Origin: Sulfitobacter sp. F26169L
Lineage (GTDB): Bacteria > Pseudomonadota > Alphaproteobacteria > Rhodobacterales > Rhodobacteraceae
Length of the DNA: 64,000 bases
NCBI RefSeq assembly: GCF_026410285.1
Contig: NZ_JAPMLP010000003.1
Coordinates: 1 to 64,000 of the forward strand
Direction: 5' to 3'
Below the pieces are notes generated by a model. The model did not search any database, had not been told where the DNA came from, and saw only the letters and a list, made by a program, of their open reading frames with translations. Position numbers and translations under genes: made by a program. This document shows positions 8,446 through 17,102 of this stretch, one piece after another (within the stretch, counting starts at the first letter, position 1; each line of letters starts with the position of its first letter).

Positions 8446-9375
8446 ATGCAAACCCTTCTAGAAGTCATTCTTCCGGTCTTTCTGGTCATCGGCTTTGGCT
8501 ATGTCGCGGTCTGGCGTGGGCTATTTCCGGTATCAGGCGTTGATGGTGTGCTGCGCTTTGCACAGAGCTTTGCTGTGCCGTGCCTGTTGTTTCAAGCCAT
8601 TGCCAACCTTGATCTTGAGGCTTCTTTTGATGCGCGGCTGCTGTTCAGCTTTTACAGCGGCGCGGCTATTTGTTTTGCCCTTGGCACCTTTGGCGCGCGC
8701 TTGTTTTTCAAACGCGATTGGGAAGATTGCGTTGCAATCGGCTTTTGCTGCTTGTTTTCAAACTCGGTCCTGTTGGGATTGCCAATATCCGAACGCGCTT
8801 ACGGCGCGGATCACCTGACGGGCAACTACATGATCATCGCAATACATTCCCCGTTTTGCTACGGGCTGGGCATCACGGTGATGGAATTTGTGCGCAATCG
8901 CGGACAAAGCGGTGGGGTCTTTGCGCGCTCAGTCACCCGTGCCATGTTTCACAACCCGCTGGTGATTGGCATTATGGCAGGCTTTGCTGTCAATTTCACC
9001 GGCTTGCCGATCCCCGCAGTTGTTGATGACGCGTTGTCGCTGATCGTGCGCGCGGCCCTGCCTGCGGCATTGTTTGCATTGGGTGGCGTGCTGATCCAGT
9101 ACAAACCCGAGGGCGATATGAAAGCCATCGCCATGGTCTGCTGTATCGCGCTGATCGCTCATCCGGCAATTGTATGGGTGATGGGCAGCGCGCTATCTGT
9201 TCCGACTGACCTGTTTCGTGCGGGCGTGCTGACAGCCGCTATGGCGCCGGGGTTCAACGCCTATATTTTCGCGAATATGTACGGTCGCAGCAGGCGTGTT
9301 GCCGCCTCGTCCGTACTAATCGCTACGGCCTCGTCTATCCTCACGGTCTGGGTCTGGTTGACAGTTCTGGGATAG
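8446..9375 (+). CDS. AEC-family transporter
   Basis: Integral membrane protein of 309 residues with about ten hydrophobic segments in two halves (starting VILPVFLVIGFGYVAVWRG). It fits the auxin-efflux-carrier/malonate-permease superfamily (bile acid:sodium symporter-like fold). Such proteins export or import small carboxylates, but the substrate cannot be read from the sequence. It stands alone, 68 bp after the metallo-hydrolase and followed by a 183-bp gap containing short direct repeats. Confidence 0.88.
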   Translation: MQTLLEVILPVFLVIGFGYVAVWRGLFPVSGVDGVLRFAQSFAVPCLLFQAIANLDLEASFDARLLFSFYSGAAICFALGTFGARLFFKRDWEDCVAIGFCCLFSNSVLLGLPISERAYGADHLTGNYMIIAIHSPFCYGLGITVMEFVRNRGQSGGVFARSVTRAMFHNPLVIGIMAGFAVNFTGLPIPAVVDDALSLIVRAALPAALFALGGVLIQYKPEGDMKAIAMVCCIALIAHPAIVWVMGSALSVPTDLFRAGVLTAAMAPGFNAYIFANMYGRSRRVAASSVLIATASSILTVWVWLTVLG

Positions 9376-9415
9376 TGCAGCGCAGAAATTTCATGGCGGT
9401 TACCTATCTGCGGCC

Positions 9416-9479
9416 TTGCGATAGACCGCGCCCCTTGCGATAGATGATCACCGCACAGATTCAGGATATTTGCGATAGA
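9416..9479. repeat. Three short direct repeats (TTGCGATAGA) before rsgA
   Basis: The decamer TTGCGATAGA occurs at 9416-9425, 9435-9444 and 9470-9479. The first two copies share CCTTGCGATAGA and start 19 bp apart, and the third starts 35 bp after the second. Regular spacing upstream of a gene is compatible with regulator binding sites, but no known motif matches. Confidence 0.5.
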
Positions 9480-9558
9480 AACTCCTAGCCAAAGCACTGC
9501 TGCTCTGACCACACTGGGCTGGTCCCCATTTTTCGAAGAACAGCTTGCAGCGGATGAA

Positions 9559-10506
9559 ATGCCGCTGGAGCGGTTGCGCATCGCAACCGTGCACCGCGCG
9601 CGCATGACCGCGCAATCTGTTGACGGGCCGGTCAGGGTCACGCTGCCGGCAAAGACGAAAACCACAGGGTTCGCCGTTGGTGATTGGATACTGGCGGAGC
9701 CGCGCACAAATCTGCTGGTGCGCAGGCTCGACAGGCATGCGCTACTGCAACGCAACCCCGAAGGCGCGCGTGTGCCGCAACTGATCGCCGCCAACCTGCA
9801 CACACTGTTTATCGTGACGTCGTGCAACGATGATTTCAATCCCGCACGGTTGGAGCGCTATCTTGCCCTCGCAAACGAGGCAGACACCGACCCCGTGATC
9901 GTACTGACCAAGGCGGATCAGGTCGATGACGTGACCCCCTTCAAGGACGCCGCGACGAAATTGCAGCGTGGGCTGAAGGTAGTATCGCTGAATGCAAAGG
10001 CCCATTCGGCTGTTGATACGCTGGCCCCGTGGTGCGGCATAGGACAGACCGTTGCGCTTGTCGGGTCGTCGGGCGTTGGGAAATCAACGCTGCTGAACAC
10101 ACTGACCGAAAAATCCGGCGAAGATGCGCAGCTTACCGGCGGTATCCGCGAGGATGATGCAAAGGGCCGGCACACCACAACCTCGCGTTCGCTCCATGCC
10201 ATAAAGGGCGGCGGCTGGGTGATCGACACCCCCGGTATCCGCACGCTGCATGTTAGGGATTTATCCGATGGTCTGGATATCCTGTTCGCCGAAATCACTG
10301 AAACCGCACCCGATTGCAAATTTCGCAACTGCACCCATGCGCATGAACCGGGATGCGCTGTGCGCGCTGCTGTCGCCGCTGGCCGCATTGATTCCGCGCG
10401 GCTGGACCGCTGGCGAAAACTGCGCGACGAAAACGATGCAAACGCACCCGATCCTAACGGCGCAAAGGGCAACGCAGCGCCCCGAGGGCGCGGCAAAAAA
10501 CGTTAG
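9559..10506 (+). CDS. rsgA: Ribosome biogenesis GTPase RsgA
   Basis: Circularly permuted GTPase that acts on late assembly of the 30S subunit. An OB-fold comes first, then the G motifs in permuted order: VLTKADQ (G4), VGSSGVGKSTLLN (G1) and VIDTPGIR (G3). A zinc-binding segment CKFRNCTHAHEPGCAV and a basic tail follow. The first ATG is 9559, but codons upstream in the same open frame encode LTTLGWSPFFEEQLAADE, a typical N-terminus of this family, so the protein probably starts earlier. No ATG, GTG or TTG exists between the in-frame stop at 9445 and 9559. An ATA at 9475 sits 8 bp after AGGA, and a CTG is at 9505. A non-canonical or mutated start is likely. Confidence 0.9.
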   Translation: MPLERLRIATVHRARMTAQSVDGPVRVTLPAKTKTTGFAVGDWILAEPRTNLLVRRLDRHALLQRNPEGARVPQLIAANLHTLFIVTSCNDDFNPARLERYLALANEADTDPVIVLTKADQVDDVTPFKDAATKLQRGLKVVSLNAKAHSAVDTLAPWCGIGQTVALVGSSGVGKSTLLNTLTEKSGEDAQLTGGIREDDAKGRHTTTSRSLHAIKGGGWVIDTPGIRTLHVRDLSDGLDILFAEITETAPDCKFRNCTHAHEPGCAVRAAVAAGRIDSARLDRWRKLRDENDANAPDPNGAKGNAAPRGRGKKR

Positions 10507-10630
10507 CGCGCGGCGCGCGCGCCAGACAACAGCGATGAACCGCCAATTGTGCGCTCGGCCCTCCGGTGACCCTGTATTCCCGCCACGCAGACGCTATGAT
10601 CTGTCACACCACCCGCCAAGGATATTGCAC

Positions 10631-12016
10631 ATGCGTTTCGATCCACAACTGGCAGACATTCGGTTCGGCTGCGGTCTGTCGCCCAATGTGGCGCCGCCTG
10701 CATCTGTTGCGCAAATGCTTGCCACGCTGAAATCGCCCGATGCCATTGCCAAACGCTTTCCAATCGAAACATTCGATGCGTTTCAGGCGCGGATCAGCAC
10801 GGCGCAGGATTTGCAAAAGATCCGCAAGCAAAATCGCGGCTCGCCCGAGGCACTGACCGCCAAGAAAGACCGCCGTGTGTTGAACAAGGAAGCGCGAATT
10901 GCACAGGTCGGCTGGCTGGGTCAACATCTGAACCGCTGGGCCCACACCAACGCCCCCCTGCGCGAACGCCTGTCGATGTTCTGGGCCGATCATTTCACCG
11001 CAACCGGCAAGGCAGGATTGGTGCGCCGCGCCGCATCCCCCTATATGGAAAGCGCAATTCGCCCCCATATCAACGGCCCGTTCGAAGATTTGTTACAGGC
11101 CGCCATCCTGCATCCGCTGATGATCCACTACCTTGATCAGGACCGTTCTATCGGGGCGAACTCGCCGCGCGCGGCGAAAGGTGGCAAACTCACCGGCCTG
11201 AACGAAAACCTCGCGCGTGAGGTGCTGGAACTGCACACGCTGGGCGCAAATGCACCCTATACCCAGACGGACGTGACCGAACTGGCAGAGTTGCTAAGCG
11301 GCCTCACCTTCGGCCGCCCGATGCAGTTGAAATTCCGAAAGGATCAGGCCGAACCGGGCAGCGAGACAGTACTGGGCAAGACCTATGGCGGTGGCCCTGC
11401 GCATATCCGCGATATTCAGGCGGTGCTGCGCGATCTGGCGAAGCATCCCGCAACAGCGCGCCACATTGTGTGGAAGCTGGCCGTGCATTTCACATCCGAT
11501 ACACCTGATCCAGCGTTGGTCAGCGCGCTGGAGGCGCGTTTCCTTGAAACCGGTGGCGATCTGGGCGCGGTGAACGAAGCATTGCTGACACATCCCGCCG
11601 CATGGGAAACACCGCGCAGCAATGTGAAACCCGCGTTTCATTTCATGGGATCAGCAATGCGCGCCCTTGCTGTGCCGCCCGATGGGATATCATCGCTGGA
11701 AGAGCGCCTTGCACGGCGGCTGATTATTTTGCCAATGGGCGAGATGGGCCATATCTGGGAAAAACCCGACGGGCCGGATGGCCTGCCCGAAGAAGACAGC
11801 GCATGGATTGCGCCCCAAGGCATCGCCGCACGTCTGCAATGGGCAATAACCGTGCCACAACTGCTGCTGAGCGATCTGCCCGATCCGCGTGAGTTTGTGC
11901 ATACCGCGCTGGGTAGGTTTACCACGCCCGCGGTTGAATTTGCCGCCAAAGCCGCCGAAAGCCGTTGGGACGGCGTTGGCCTTGTGTTGGCTTCGCCCGC
12001 GTTTCAGAGGAGTTGA
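10631..12016 (+). CDS. DUF1800 domain-containing protein
   Basis: Protein of 461 residues matching the DUF1800 family. Recognisable blocks are IRFGCGLSP, LRERLSMFWADHFT, LIHPLMIHYLDQ-like HPLMIHYLDQ, NENLAREVLELHTLG and TDVTELAELLSGLTF. The function is not established. The family is typically paired with DUF1501 proteins, as here, with only 4 bp between them. The start at 10631 is chosen because AAGGA lies upstream and the reading frame further upstream encodes unrelated sequence overlapping rsgA. I see no convincing signal peptide on this protein. Confidence 0.9.
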   Translation: MRFDPQLADIRFGCGLSPNVAPPASVAQMLATLKSPDAIAKRFPIETFDAFQARISTAQDLQKIRKQNRGSPEALTAKKDRRVLNKEARIAQVGWLGQHLNRWAHTNAPLRERLSMFWADHFTATGKAGLVRRAASPYMESAIRPHINGPFEDLLQAAILHPLMIHYLDQDRSIGANSPRAAKGGKLTGLNENLAREVLELHTLGANAPYTQTDVTELAELLSGLTFGRPMQLKFRKDQAEPGSETVLGKTYGGGPAHIRDIQAVLRDLAKHPATARHIVWKLAVHFTSDTPDPALVSALEARFLETGGDLGAVNEALLTHPAAWETPRSNVKPAFHFMGSAMRALAVPPDGISSLEERLARRLIILPMGEMGHIWEKPDGPDGLPEEDSAWIAPQGIAARLQWAITVPQLLLSDLPDPREFVHTALGRFTTPAVEFAAKAAESRWDGVGLVLASPAFQRS

Positions 12017-12020
12017 GCGC

Positions 12021-13262
12021 ATGACAGAGTCCCTCGACCGCCGCACGTTTCTGGCACGCTCCGCCCTGATCGGCTGCTCGCTGGCGGCCAGCCCGCTGCT
12101 GACGCCCGTCAGTTTTGCCGCCATCCCCGGTGATCATCGTCTTGTGGTGATCATTTTGCGCGGTGGCATGGACGGGCTGGATGTTGTGCGCCCGTATGGT
12201 GACCCCGCGTATGCCGCCCTGCGCGGTGATGCGGGGCTGGAAGGACCGGAAGGTGCGATTGATCTGGACGGATATTTCGCGCTGCACCCTGCGCTGCGCC
12301 CGCTGATGCCGCTGTGGCAACAAGGGCAGCTTGGCTTTGCCCACGCCGTCTCTACCCCCTACCGCGACAAGCGCAGCCATTTCGACGGCCAGGATTTGCT
12401 GGAGGCCGGCCTGAGCGATCTGGGTGCGGGGACATCGCGTGACGGCTGGTTAAACCGCGTTCTGCAACACCTGCCCGACAGCCGCTCCGAGACAGCCTAT
12501 GCCATCGGCCGCGATCCGCTGGGGGTTCTGGGCGGTGCGGCGCCCGTGCAGCGCTGGACACCCGAAGCTGATCTGGTCCTCAGCCCGCAGGCGATCAAGC
12601 TGGCGGGCATGATCATGAAAGATGATCCGCTGTTTGACGCAGCGTTCCAGCAGGCGCTGGCCTTGTCGGACGGTGACGGCGATGCCGTGGCGATCACCGG
12701 CACACCCGATGACATGATGTCGATGGTTAACAAGAACCGCGCGCAAGGGGGCGGCAAGAACGGCTCGCTTGAACAACGCATTGCGGAATTTGCAGGCAAG
12801 CGTTTGCGCGCAGATACGCGCATCGCCTCGTTTTCTATCAACGGCTGGGACACCCACCAGACCCAGAACGCCACCTTGCCCAAAACGCTAAAACGTCTGG
12901 CAGATGCAATTCTGACGCTACAGGAAACTGTGCGCGGCCCCGTCTGGAACAAAACAACCGTTGTCGCAGTGACCGAATTCGGCCGAACCGCGCGGATCAA
13001 CGGATCAGGTGGCACCGACCACGGCACCGGCGGGTTGATGGTGTTGGCAGGGGGCGCATTGCGGGGTAGACAAGTGGCAGGCGACTGGCCCGGACTGGAT
13101 GAAGCACAGCTTTATGCGCGCCGCGATCTGATGCCCACCCGTGACGTGCGCGCCTATCTTGCGTGGCTATTGCACAGCCAGTTCGGACTGGAGCGCACCA
13201 CCCTCGAGACAGAAATTTTTCCCAAGCTCGATATGGGCTATAACCCGGCCCTGCTGCGCTAG
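12021..13262 (+). CDS. DUF1501 domain-containing protein, Tat-exported
   Basis: Protein of 413 residues starting MTESLDRRTFLARSALIG, a twin-arginine signal (DRRTFL) followed by a hydrophobic stretch, predicting folded export to the periplasm. The DUF1501 body shows LVVIILRGGMDGLDVV, HPALRPLMPLW, FDGQDLLEAG, INGWDTHQTQN and TEFGRTARINGSGGTDHG, reminiscent of the alkaline-phosphatase/sulfatase superfamily. It follows DUF1800 after 4 bp (ribosome site GAGGAG overlapping that gene's end), so the two are co-expressed and probably act together. The substrate is unknown. Confidence 0.92.
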   Translation: MTESLDRRTFLARSALIGCSLAASPLLTPVSFAAIPGDHRLVVIILRGGMDGLDVVRPYGDPAYAALRGDAGLEGPEGAIDLDGYFALHPALRPLMPLWQQGQLGFAHAVSTPYRDKRSHFDGQDLLEAGLSDLGAGTSRDGWLNRVLQHLPDSRSETAYAIGRDPLGVLGGAAPVQRWTPEADLVLSPQAIKLAGMIMKDDPLFDAAFQQALALSDGDGDAVAITGTPDDMMSMVNKNRAQGGGKNGSLEQRIAEFAGKRLRADTRIASFSINGWDTHQTQNATLPKTLKRLADAILTLQETVRGPVWNKTTVVAVTEFGRTARINGSGGTDHGTGGLMVLAGGALRGRQVAGDWPGLDEAQLYARRDLMPTRDVRAYLAWLLHSQFGLERTTLETEIFPKLDMGYNPALLR

Positions 13263-13273
13263 CGCCACAATCG

Positions 13274-13304
13274 GAAAAGAAAAGGGCCGCCCGAAAGCGA
13301 CCCT
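13274..13304 (-). terminator. Rho-independent terminator after ndk
   Basis: On the minus strand AGGGTCGC, a TTTCGG loop and GCGGCCCT form an 8-bp stem with one mismatch. A TTTTCTTTT run follows. It lies 28 bp beyond the ndk stop. Confidence 0.75.
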
Positions 13305-13331
13305 GGTCCATCCGTCAATCAGCAGGTTGGC

Positions 13332-13754
13332 TTAGCCCACCAGCTCCAGACCGGAGAAGAAATACGCGATTTCTTCCTTTGCAGTCTCTGGCGCGTCTGA
13401 GCCGTGAACCGAGTTTTCGCCAACTGATTCAGCAAATTCGGCGCGGATTGTGCCGGCTTCTGCGTCTGCAGGGTTGGTTGCGCCCATGACTTCGCGGTTT
13501 TTCGCGATGGCGTTTTCGCCTTCCAGAACCTGCGCAACGATTGGCGCGGAGGCCATGAATTCGCACAGTTCGTCATAGAATGGACGCTCGGCGTGTACTT
13601 TGTAGAACTCGCCTGCTTGTGCTTTTGTCAGGTGAATACGCTTGGATGCGACAATGCGCAGGCCCGCGTCTTCGAATTTCTTTGCAATCGCGCCGGTAAG
13701 GTTGCGTTTTGTTGCATCTGGTTTGATGATCGAGAATGTGCGCTCAAGAGCCAT
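13332..13754 (-). CDS. ndk: Nucleoside diphosphate kinase
   Basis: Transfers the gamma phosphate from ATP to nucleoside diphosphates through a phospho-histidine, balancing cellular (d)NTP pools. The 140-residue length is standard. The N-terminus [15 protein letters not shown] is characteristic, and the active-site H117 lies in ENSVHGSD. It is divergent from the ABC-F gene, with about 100 bp of shared upstream sequence, and is followed by its own terminator. Confidence 0.98.
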   Translation of the reverse strand: MALERTFSIIKPDATKRNLTGAIAKKFEDAGLRIVASKRIHLTKAQAGEFYKVHAERPFYDELCEFMASAPIVAQVLEGENAIAKNREVMGATNPADAEAGTIRAEFAESVGENSVHGSDAPETAKEEIAYFFSGLELVG

Positions 13755-13858
13755 GGGTCGTCTCCGTGTAAGTGTTGATTTGGCCGCTCCCTAGCATGGC
13801 CCCCGCCCCGTGAAAAGCGGCGATTGACGCGCGACGCTACATGGTTCAAACGCAGCCC

Positions 13859-15721
13859 ATGTTACGTATATCAGAGATCAACTATTCCGTCGAAGGCCGT
13901 CCTCTCTTTGAAGAGGCAAGCGCCGTCATTCCCGATGGCCACAAAGTGGGCCTTGTCGGGCGCAACGGGGCTGGCAAAACCACGCTGTTCCGCATCATCC
14001 GCGGGGAGCTGGGGCTAGACGCAGGCGAGATTTCGCTGCCCAGCCGTGCGAGGATCGGGGGCGTCGCGCAGGAAGTGCCAAGCTCGGAGACATCGCTGAT
14101 TGATACGGTACTGGCCGCCGATGTGGAACGCGCCAGCCTGATGGCAGAGGCGGAAACCGCCACCGACCCCGCGCGCATCGCCGATATTCAGGCCCGTCTT
14201 GTCGACATTGACGCATGGACCGCCGAAGGACGCGCATCATCCATCCTCAAGGGGTTGGGGTTTGATGATTATGACCAGCAACAGCCCTGCTCGGCCTATT
14301 CGGGCGGGTGGCGTATGCGTGTGGCGCTGGCCGGAGTGCTGTTTGCGCAGCCTGATCTGCTGCTGCTGGACGAACCGACAAACTATCTCGACCTTGAAGG
14401 CGCACTTTGGCTTGAAAACTACCTCGCCAAGTATCCGCACACAGTCATCATCATCAGCCACGACCGTGGCCTGCTGAACCGCGCCGTTGGCGGCATCCTG
14501 CATCTGGAAGACCGCAAGCTGACCTACTATCAGGGCAACTACGACCAGTTCGCCAAAATGCGCGCCGAAAAGCGCGCACAGCTGAGCGCCGCCGCCAAGA
14601 AACAGCAAGCGCACAAGGCGCACATGCAGGCCTTTGTCGATCGCTTCAAGGCCAAGGCATCAAAGGCCAAACAGGCGCAATCGCGGATGAAAGCCATCGA
14701 AAAGATGGTGACCATCACGCCGCCGGAAGAAGCCGCGCGCAAGGTATTCACCTTCCCGCAACCGGATGAATTGTCGCCGCCCATTATCTCTATCGAGGGG
14801 GGATCAACCGGTTATGACAACGGCGTTCCGGTTCTGTCGCGCCTGAACCTGCGGATTGATCAGGATGACCGCATCGCCCTGCTGGGCAAAAACGGTCAGG
14901 GCAAATCGACCCTTTCGAAACTGCTGTCAAACCGTCTGGTTCTGTTCGAAGGTAAGCAGGTCAATTCCAACAAACTGCGCATCGGCTTTTTCGCCCAGCA
15001 TCAGGTTGACGAGCTGATGATCGACGAAACCCCGCTACAGCACATGATTGCTGCACGCCCCGGTGTGATGCAATCCAAGCTGCGCGCACAGCTTGCCGGC
15101 TTCGGACTTGGCCCAGATCAGGCCGATACCGCAGTTGGCCGCTTGTCCGGTGGGCAAAAGGCGCGTTTGTCGTTGTTGCTGGCCACCCTTGATGCGCCGC
15201 ACCTGCTGATCCTCGACGAGCCGACAAACCACCTTGATATCGAAAGCCGCGAAGCGCTGGTTGAGGCGCTGACCCGTTACAGCGGCGCGGTAATTCTGGT
15301 CAGCCACGACATGCACCTTTTGTCGATGGTTGCAGACCGTCTTTGGCTGGTGTCCGACGGCACGGTAAAACCCTACGAGGACGATCTGGAAGCCTATCGC
15401 AAGATGCTGCTGACCGTGGAAAAACCGGTCAGCAAGAACGCCAAACCCAAGGTAGAAGTCCCAAAAGAAAAGCGCGCCAGCCGCGAGGATATCCTTGCCC
15501 TGCGCAGCGAGGTGCGTACATCCGAAGCGCGTGTATCCAAGATCAATGAAATGCGGGACAAGCTGGCCAAAAAGCTGGCCGATCCCGCGCTTTATGAAAA
15601 AGACAAAGTGGGCGAGCTGGAAGTCTGGAACAAGAAATATGCCGAAGTGATGCAGGCGCTTGAACGGGCCGAGAGCATCTGGCTGGCCGCCGAAGAGAAG
15701 CTAGAGAAGGCCCAAGCGTGA
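13859..15721 (+). CDS. ABC-F family ATPase, YheS-like
   Basis: Cytoplasmic protein of 620 residues with two ABC ATPase domains and no membrane segments, the ABC-F layout of ribosome-associated translation factors. Walker A is GRNGAGKT (residues 34-41) and later GKNGQGKST. Signatures are YSGGWRMR and LSGGQKAR, with LLLDEPTNYLD and LILDEPTNHLD. The linker holds the YheS-type stretch DRFKAKASKAKQAQSR, and a coiled-coil C-terminus follows. Similarity of the blocks is closer to E. coli YheS than to Uup or EttA. ATG at 13859 is preferred to the one at 13841 because MLRISEINYS is the family N-terminus. The stop overlaps marC by 4 bp. Confidence 0.93.
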   Translation: MLRISEINYSVEGRPLFEEASAVIPDGHKVGLVGRNGAGKTTLFRIIRGELGLDAGEISLPSRARIGGVAQEVPSSETSLIDTVLAADVERASLMAEAETATDPARIADIQARLVDIDAWTAEGRASSILKGLGFDDYDQQQPCSAYSGGWRMRVALAGVLFAQPDLLLLDEPTNYLDLEGALWLENYLAKYPHTVIIISHDRGLLNRAVGGILHLEDRKLTYYQGNYDQFAKMRAEKRAQLSAAAKKQQAHKAHMQAFVDRFKAKASKAKQAQSRMKAIEKMVTITPPEEAARKVFTFPQPDELSPPIISIEGGSTGYDNGVPVLSRLNLRIDQDDRIALLGKNGQGKSTLSKLLSNRLVLFEGKQVNSNKLRIGFFAQHQVDELMIDETPLQHMIAARPGVMQSKLRAQLAGFGLGPDQADTAVGRLSGGQKARLSLLLATLDAPHLLILDEPTNHLDIESREALVEALTRYSGAVILVSHDMHLLSMVADRLWLVSDGTVKPYEDDLEAYRKMLLTVEKPVSKNAKPKVEVPKEKRASREDILALRSEVRTSEARVSKINEMRDKLAKKLADPALYEKDKVGELEVWNKKYAEVMQALERAESIWLAAEEKLEKAQA

Positions 15722-16356
15722 TATTTGACACCGCCTATATGATCACCGCGTTTGTCACGCTTTTGGTAGTTGTCGACCCGATCGCGATTGCGCCGATTTT
15801 CATTGCGATCACGCCAAACCTCACCTCTATCCAGCGGGAGCGCATCGCGCGGCGCGCGGTTCTGGTCGGTGGGCTGATCCTTGTGGTGTTTGCGCTGGCG
15901 GGAGAAGCTGTACTGGATTTCATCGGCATTTCGATGGCTGCATTCCGTGTGGCAGGCGGTGTTTTGCTGTTTTTGACCGCCCTTGATATGTTGTTCGAGC
16001 GGCGCACAAAGCGGCGCGAAGACAGCTCCAGTGAGCCGGACCCAGCCCATGAAGACCCAAGCGTTTTCCCCCTCGCCATCCCGCTGATCGCCGGCCCCGG
16101 TGCAATTGCATCCGTGATCCTGCTGGTTGGTGAAAAGCCAGGCGGTGAAGGCCTGGTCACGGTGTTTGGCATTCTGGCTGTTGTTTTGCTGATGATGTAT
16201 TTGATGCTGCGGGTTTCCAGCAATCTGGAAAAGCGCGTGGGCAAGGTTGCCATTAACGTGTTTACCCGCATTTTCGGTATGTTGCTTGCGGCCTTGTCGG
16301 TGCAGTTTGTTCTCGACGGTCTGGCAGAATTCGGGTTCGTCACCCCTGTTGGATAA
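15718..16356 (+). CDS. MarC-family integral membrane protein
   Basis: Protein of 212 residues with about six transmembrane segments. It begins MIFDTAYMITAFVTLLVVVD, with the conserved DPIAIAPIF and, in the second half, PLAIPLIAGPGAIASVIL. These repeats define the MarC/UPF0056 family, whose transport function is unproven despite the historical name linked to antibiotic resistance. The GTG start overlaps the stop of the ABC-F gene (GTGA), so translation is coupled. A hydrophilic Glu/Asp-rich loop lies between the halves near residue 100. Confidence 0.93.
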   Translation: MIFDTAYMITAFVTLLVVVDPIAIAPIFIAITPNLTSIQRERIARRAVLVGGLILVVFALAGEAVLDFIGISMAAFRVAGGVLLFLTALDMLFERRTKRREDSSSEPDPAHEDPSVFPLAIPLIAGPGAIASVILLVGEKPGGEGLVTVFGILAVVLLMMYLMLRVSSNLEKRVGKVAINVFTRIFGMLLAALSVQFVLDGLAEFGFVTPVG

Positions 16357-16365
16357 CAGCGCCCC

Positions 16366-16396
16366 GCTCCTATATTAGTTATTAGCGAAAAGGAGC
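16366..16396 (+). promoter_or_regulatory. Possible hairpin covering the ribosome site of the retropepsin-like gene
   Basis: GCTCCT at 16366-16371 is an exact inverted copy of AGGAGC at 16391-16396, and the latter contains the Shine-Dalgarno GGAG placed 6 bp before the ATG at 16402. Folding in mRNA would hide the ribosome site. The 19-nt loop is AT-rich. This is inference from complementarity only. Confidence 0.35.
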
Positions 16397-16401
16397 TGCC
16401 C

Positions 16402-16983
16402 ATGACCGGAGACGACACCGCAAGCCTGATCTACCTCGCCCTGCTGGGCTGCGCCATTGCAGGTTGGTTCTTTGTGCAGAATCGCGGTGGCCTTGGCAAA
16501 ATGTTGCAGCAAGCCATGATCTGGGGCTTTCTGTTCCTTGGGGTAATTGCCGCTTACGGGCTGTGGAACGACGTGCAGCGGCAGACAATGAACGACCAGA
16601 TGCTGCAACTTGGCGACGGACAGATCAGCGTACCGCGCCAACTGGACGGGCATTATTACCTTACGCTAAGGCTGAATGGCGAAAACATCCGCTTTGTCGT
16701 TGATACAGGGGCCACCGACATGGTGCTGAGCCGCGAAGATGCGCAGCGTGCTGGCCTTGACCCCGCCACATTGAACTTCATCGGTACAGCCAACACGGCA
16801 AACGGCCGGGTTCGCACCGCACCAGTTCGGATCGACACCGTGCAACTGGGCGACATCACCGATACCGATGTGCGTGCTTCTGTAAACGGCGGCGAGATGG
16901 ACGGCTCGCTGCTTGGCATGGGCTATCTGGAAAAATGGGGCCGCATCGAAATTTCAGGTGGAGAGCTGCGCCTGACACGATAA
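16402..16983 (+). CDS. Membrane-anchored retropepsin-like aspartic protease (TIGR02281 type)
   Basis: Protein of 193 residues. Two N-terminal hydrophobic segments (about 8-25 and 38-55) anchor it in the inner membrane. A soluble clan-AA aspartic protease domain follows, with the catalytic motif VVDTGATDMVLS (D101-T-G) and the later hydrophobic-Gly segment GSLLGMGYLEKWGRIEI. Such single-domain proteases act as dimers. Proteins of this type are common in alphaproteobacteria and their substrates are unknown. It stands alone, 45 bp after marC. Confidence 0.9.
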   Translation: MTGDDTASLIYLALLGCAIAGWFFVQNRGGLGKMLQQAMIWGFLFLGVIAAYGLWNDVQRQTMNDQMLQLGDGQISVPRQLDGHYYLTLRLNGENIRFVVDTGATDMVLSREDAQRAGLDPATLNFIGTANTANGRVRTAPVRIDTVQLGDITDTDVRASVNGGEMDGSLLGMGYLEKWGRIEISGGELRLTR

Positions 16984-17102
16984 ACACGTGCGCGTTTAAT
17001 CCGCTGCAATGTCGCGAAAGCCCCCTAAACCGACTGTGCCGCCAGCCTGTTTTAGCGCAGGTTCAGTATTAATAACCCTACAAAATCAAAAAGGTCCGTC
17101 CG

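Noticed and set aside
16402..16983. Retroelement or viral protease
   Set aside because: No reverse transcriptase or integrase is nearby, and this protease type is a normal chromosomal membrane protein of alphaproteobacteria.
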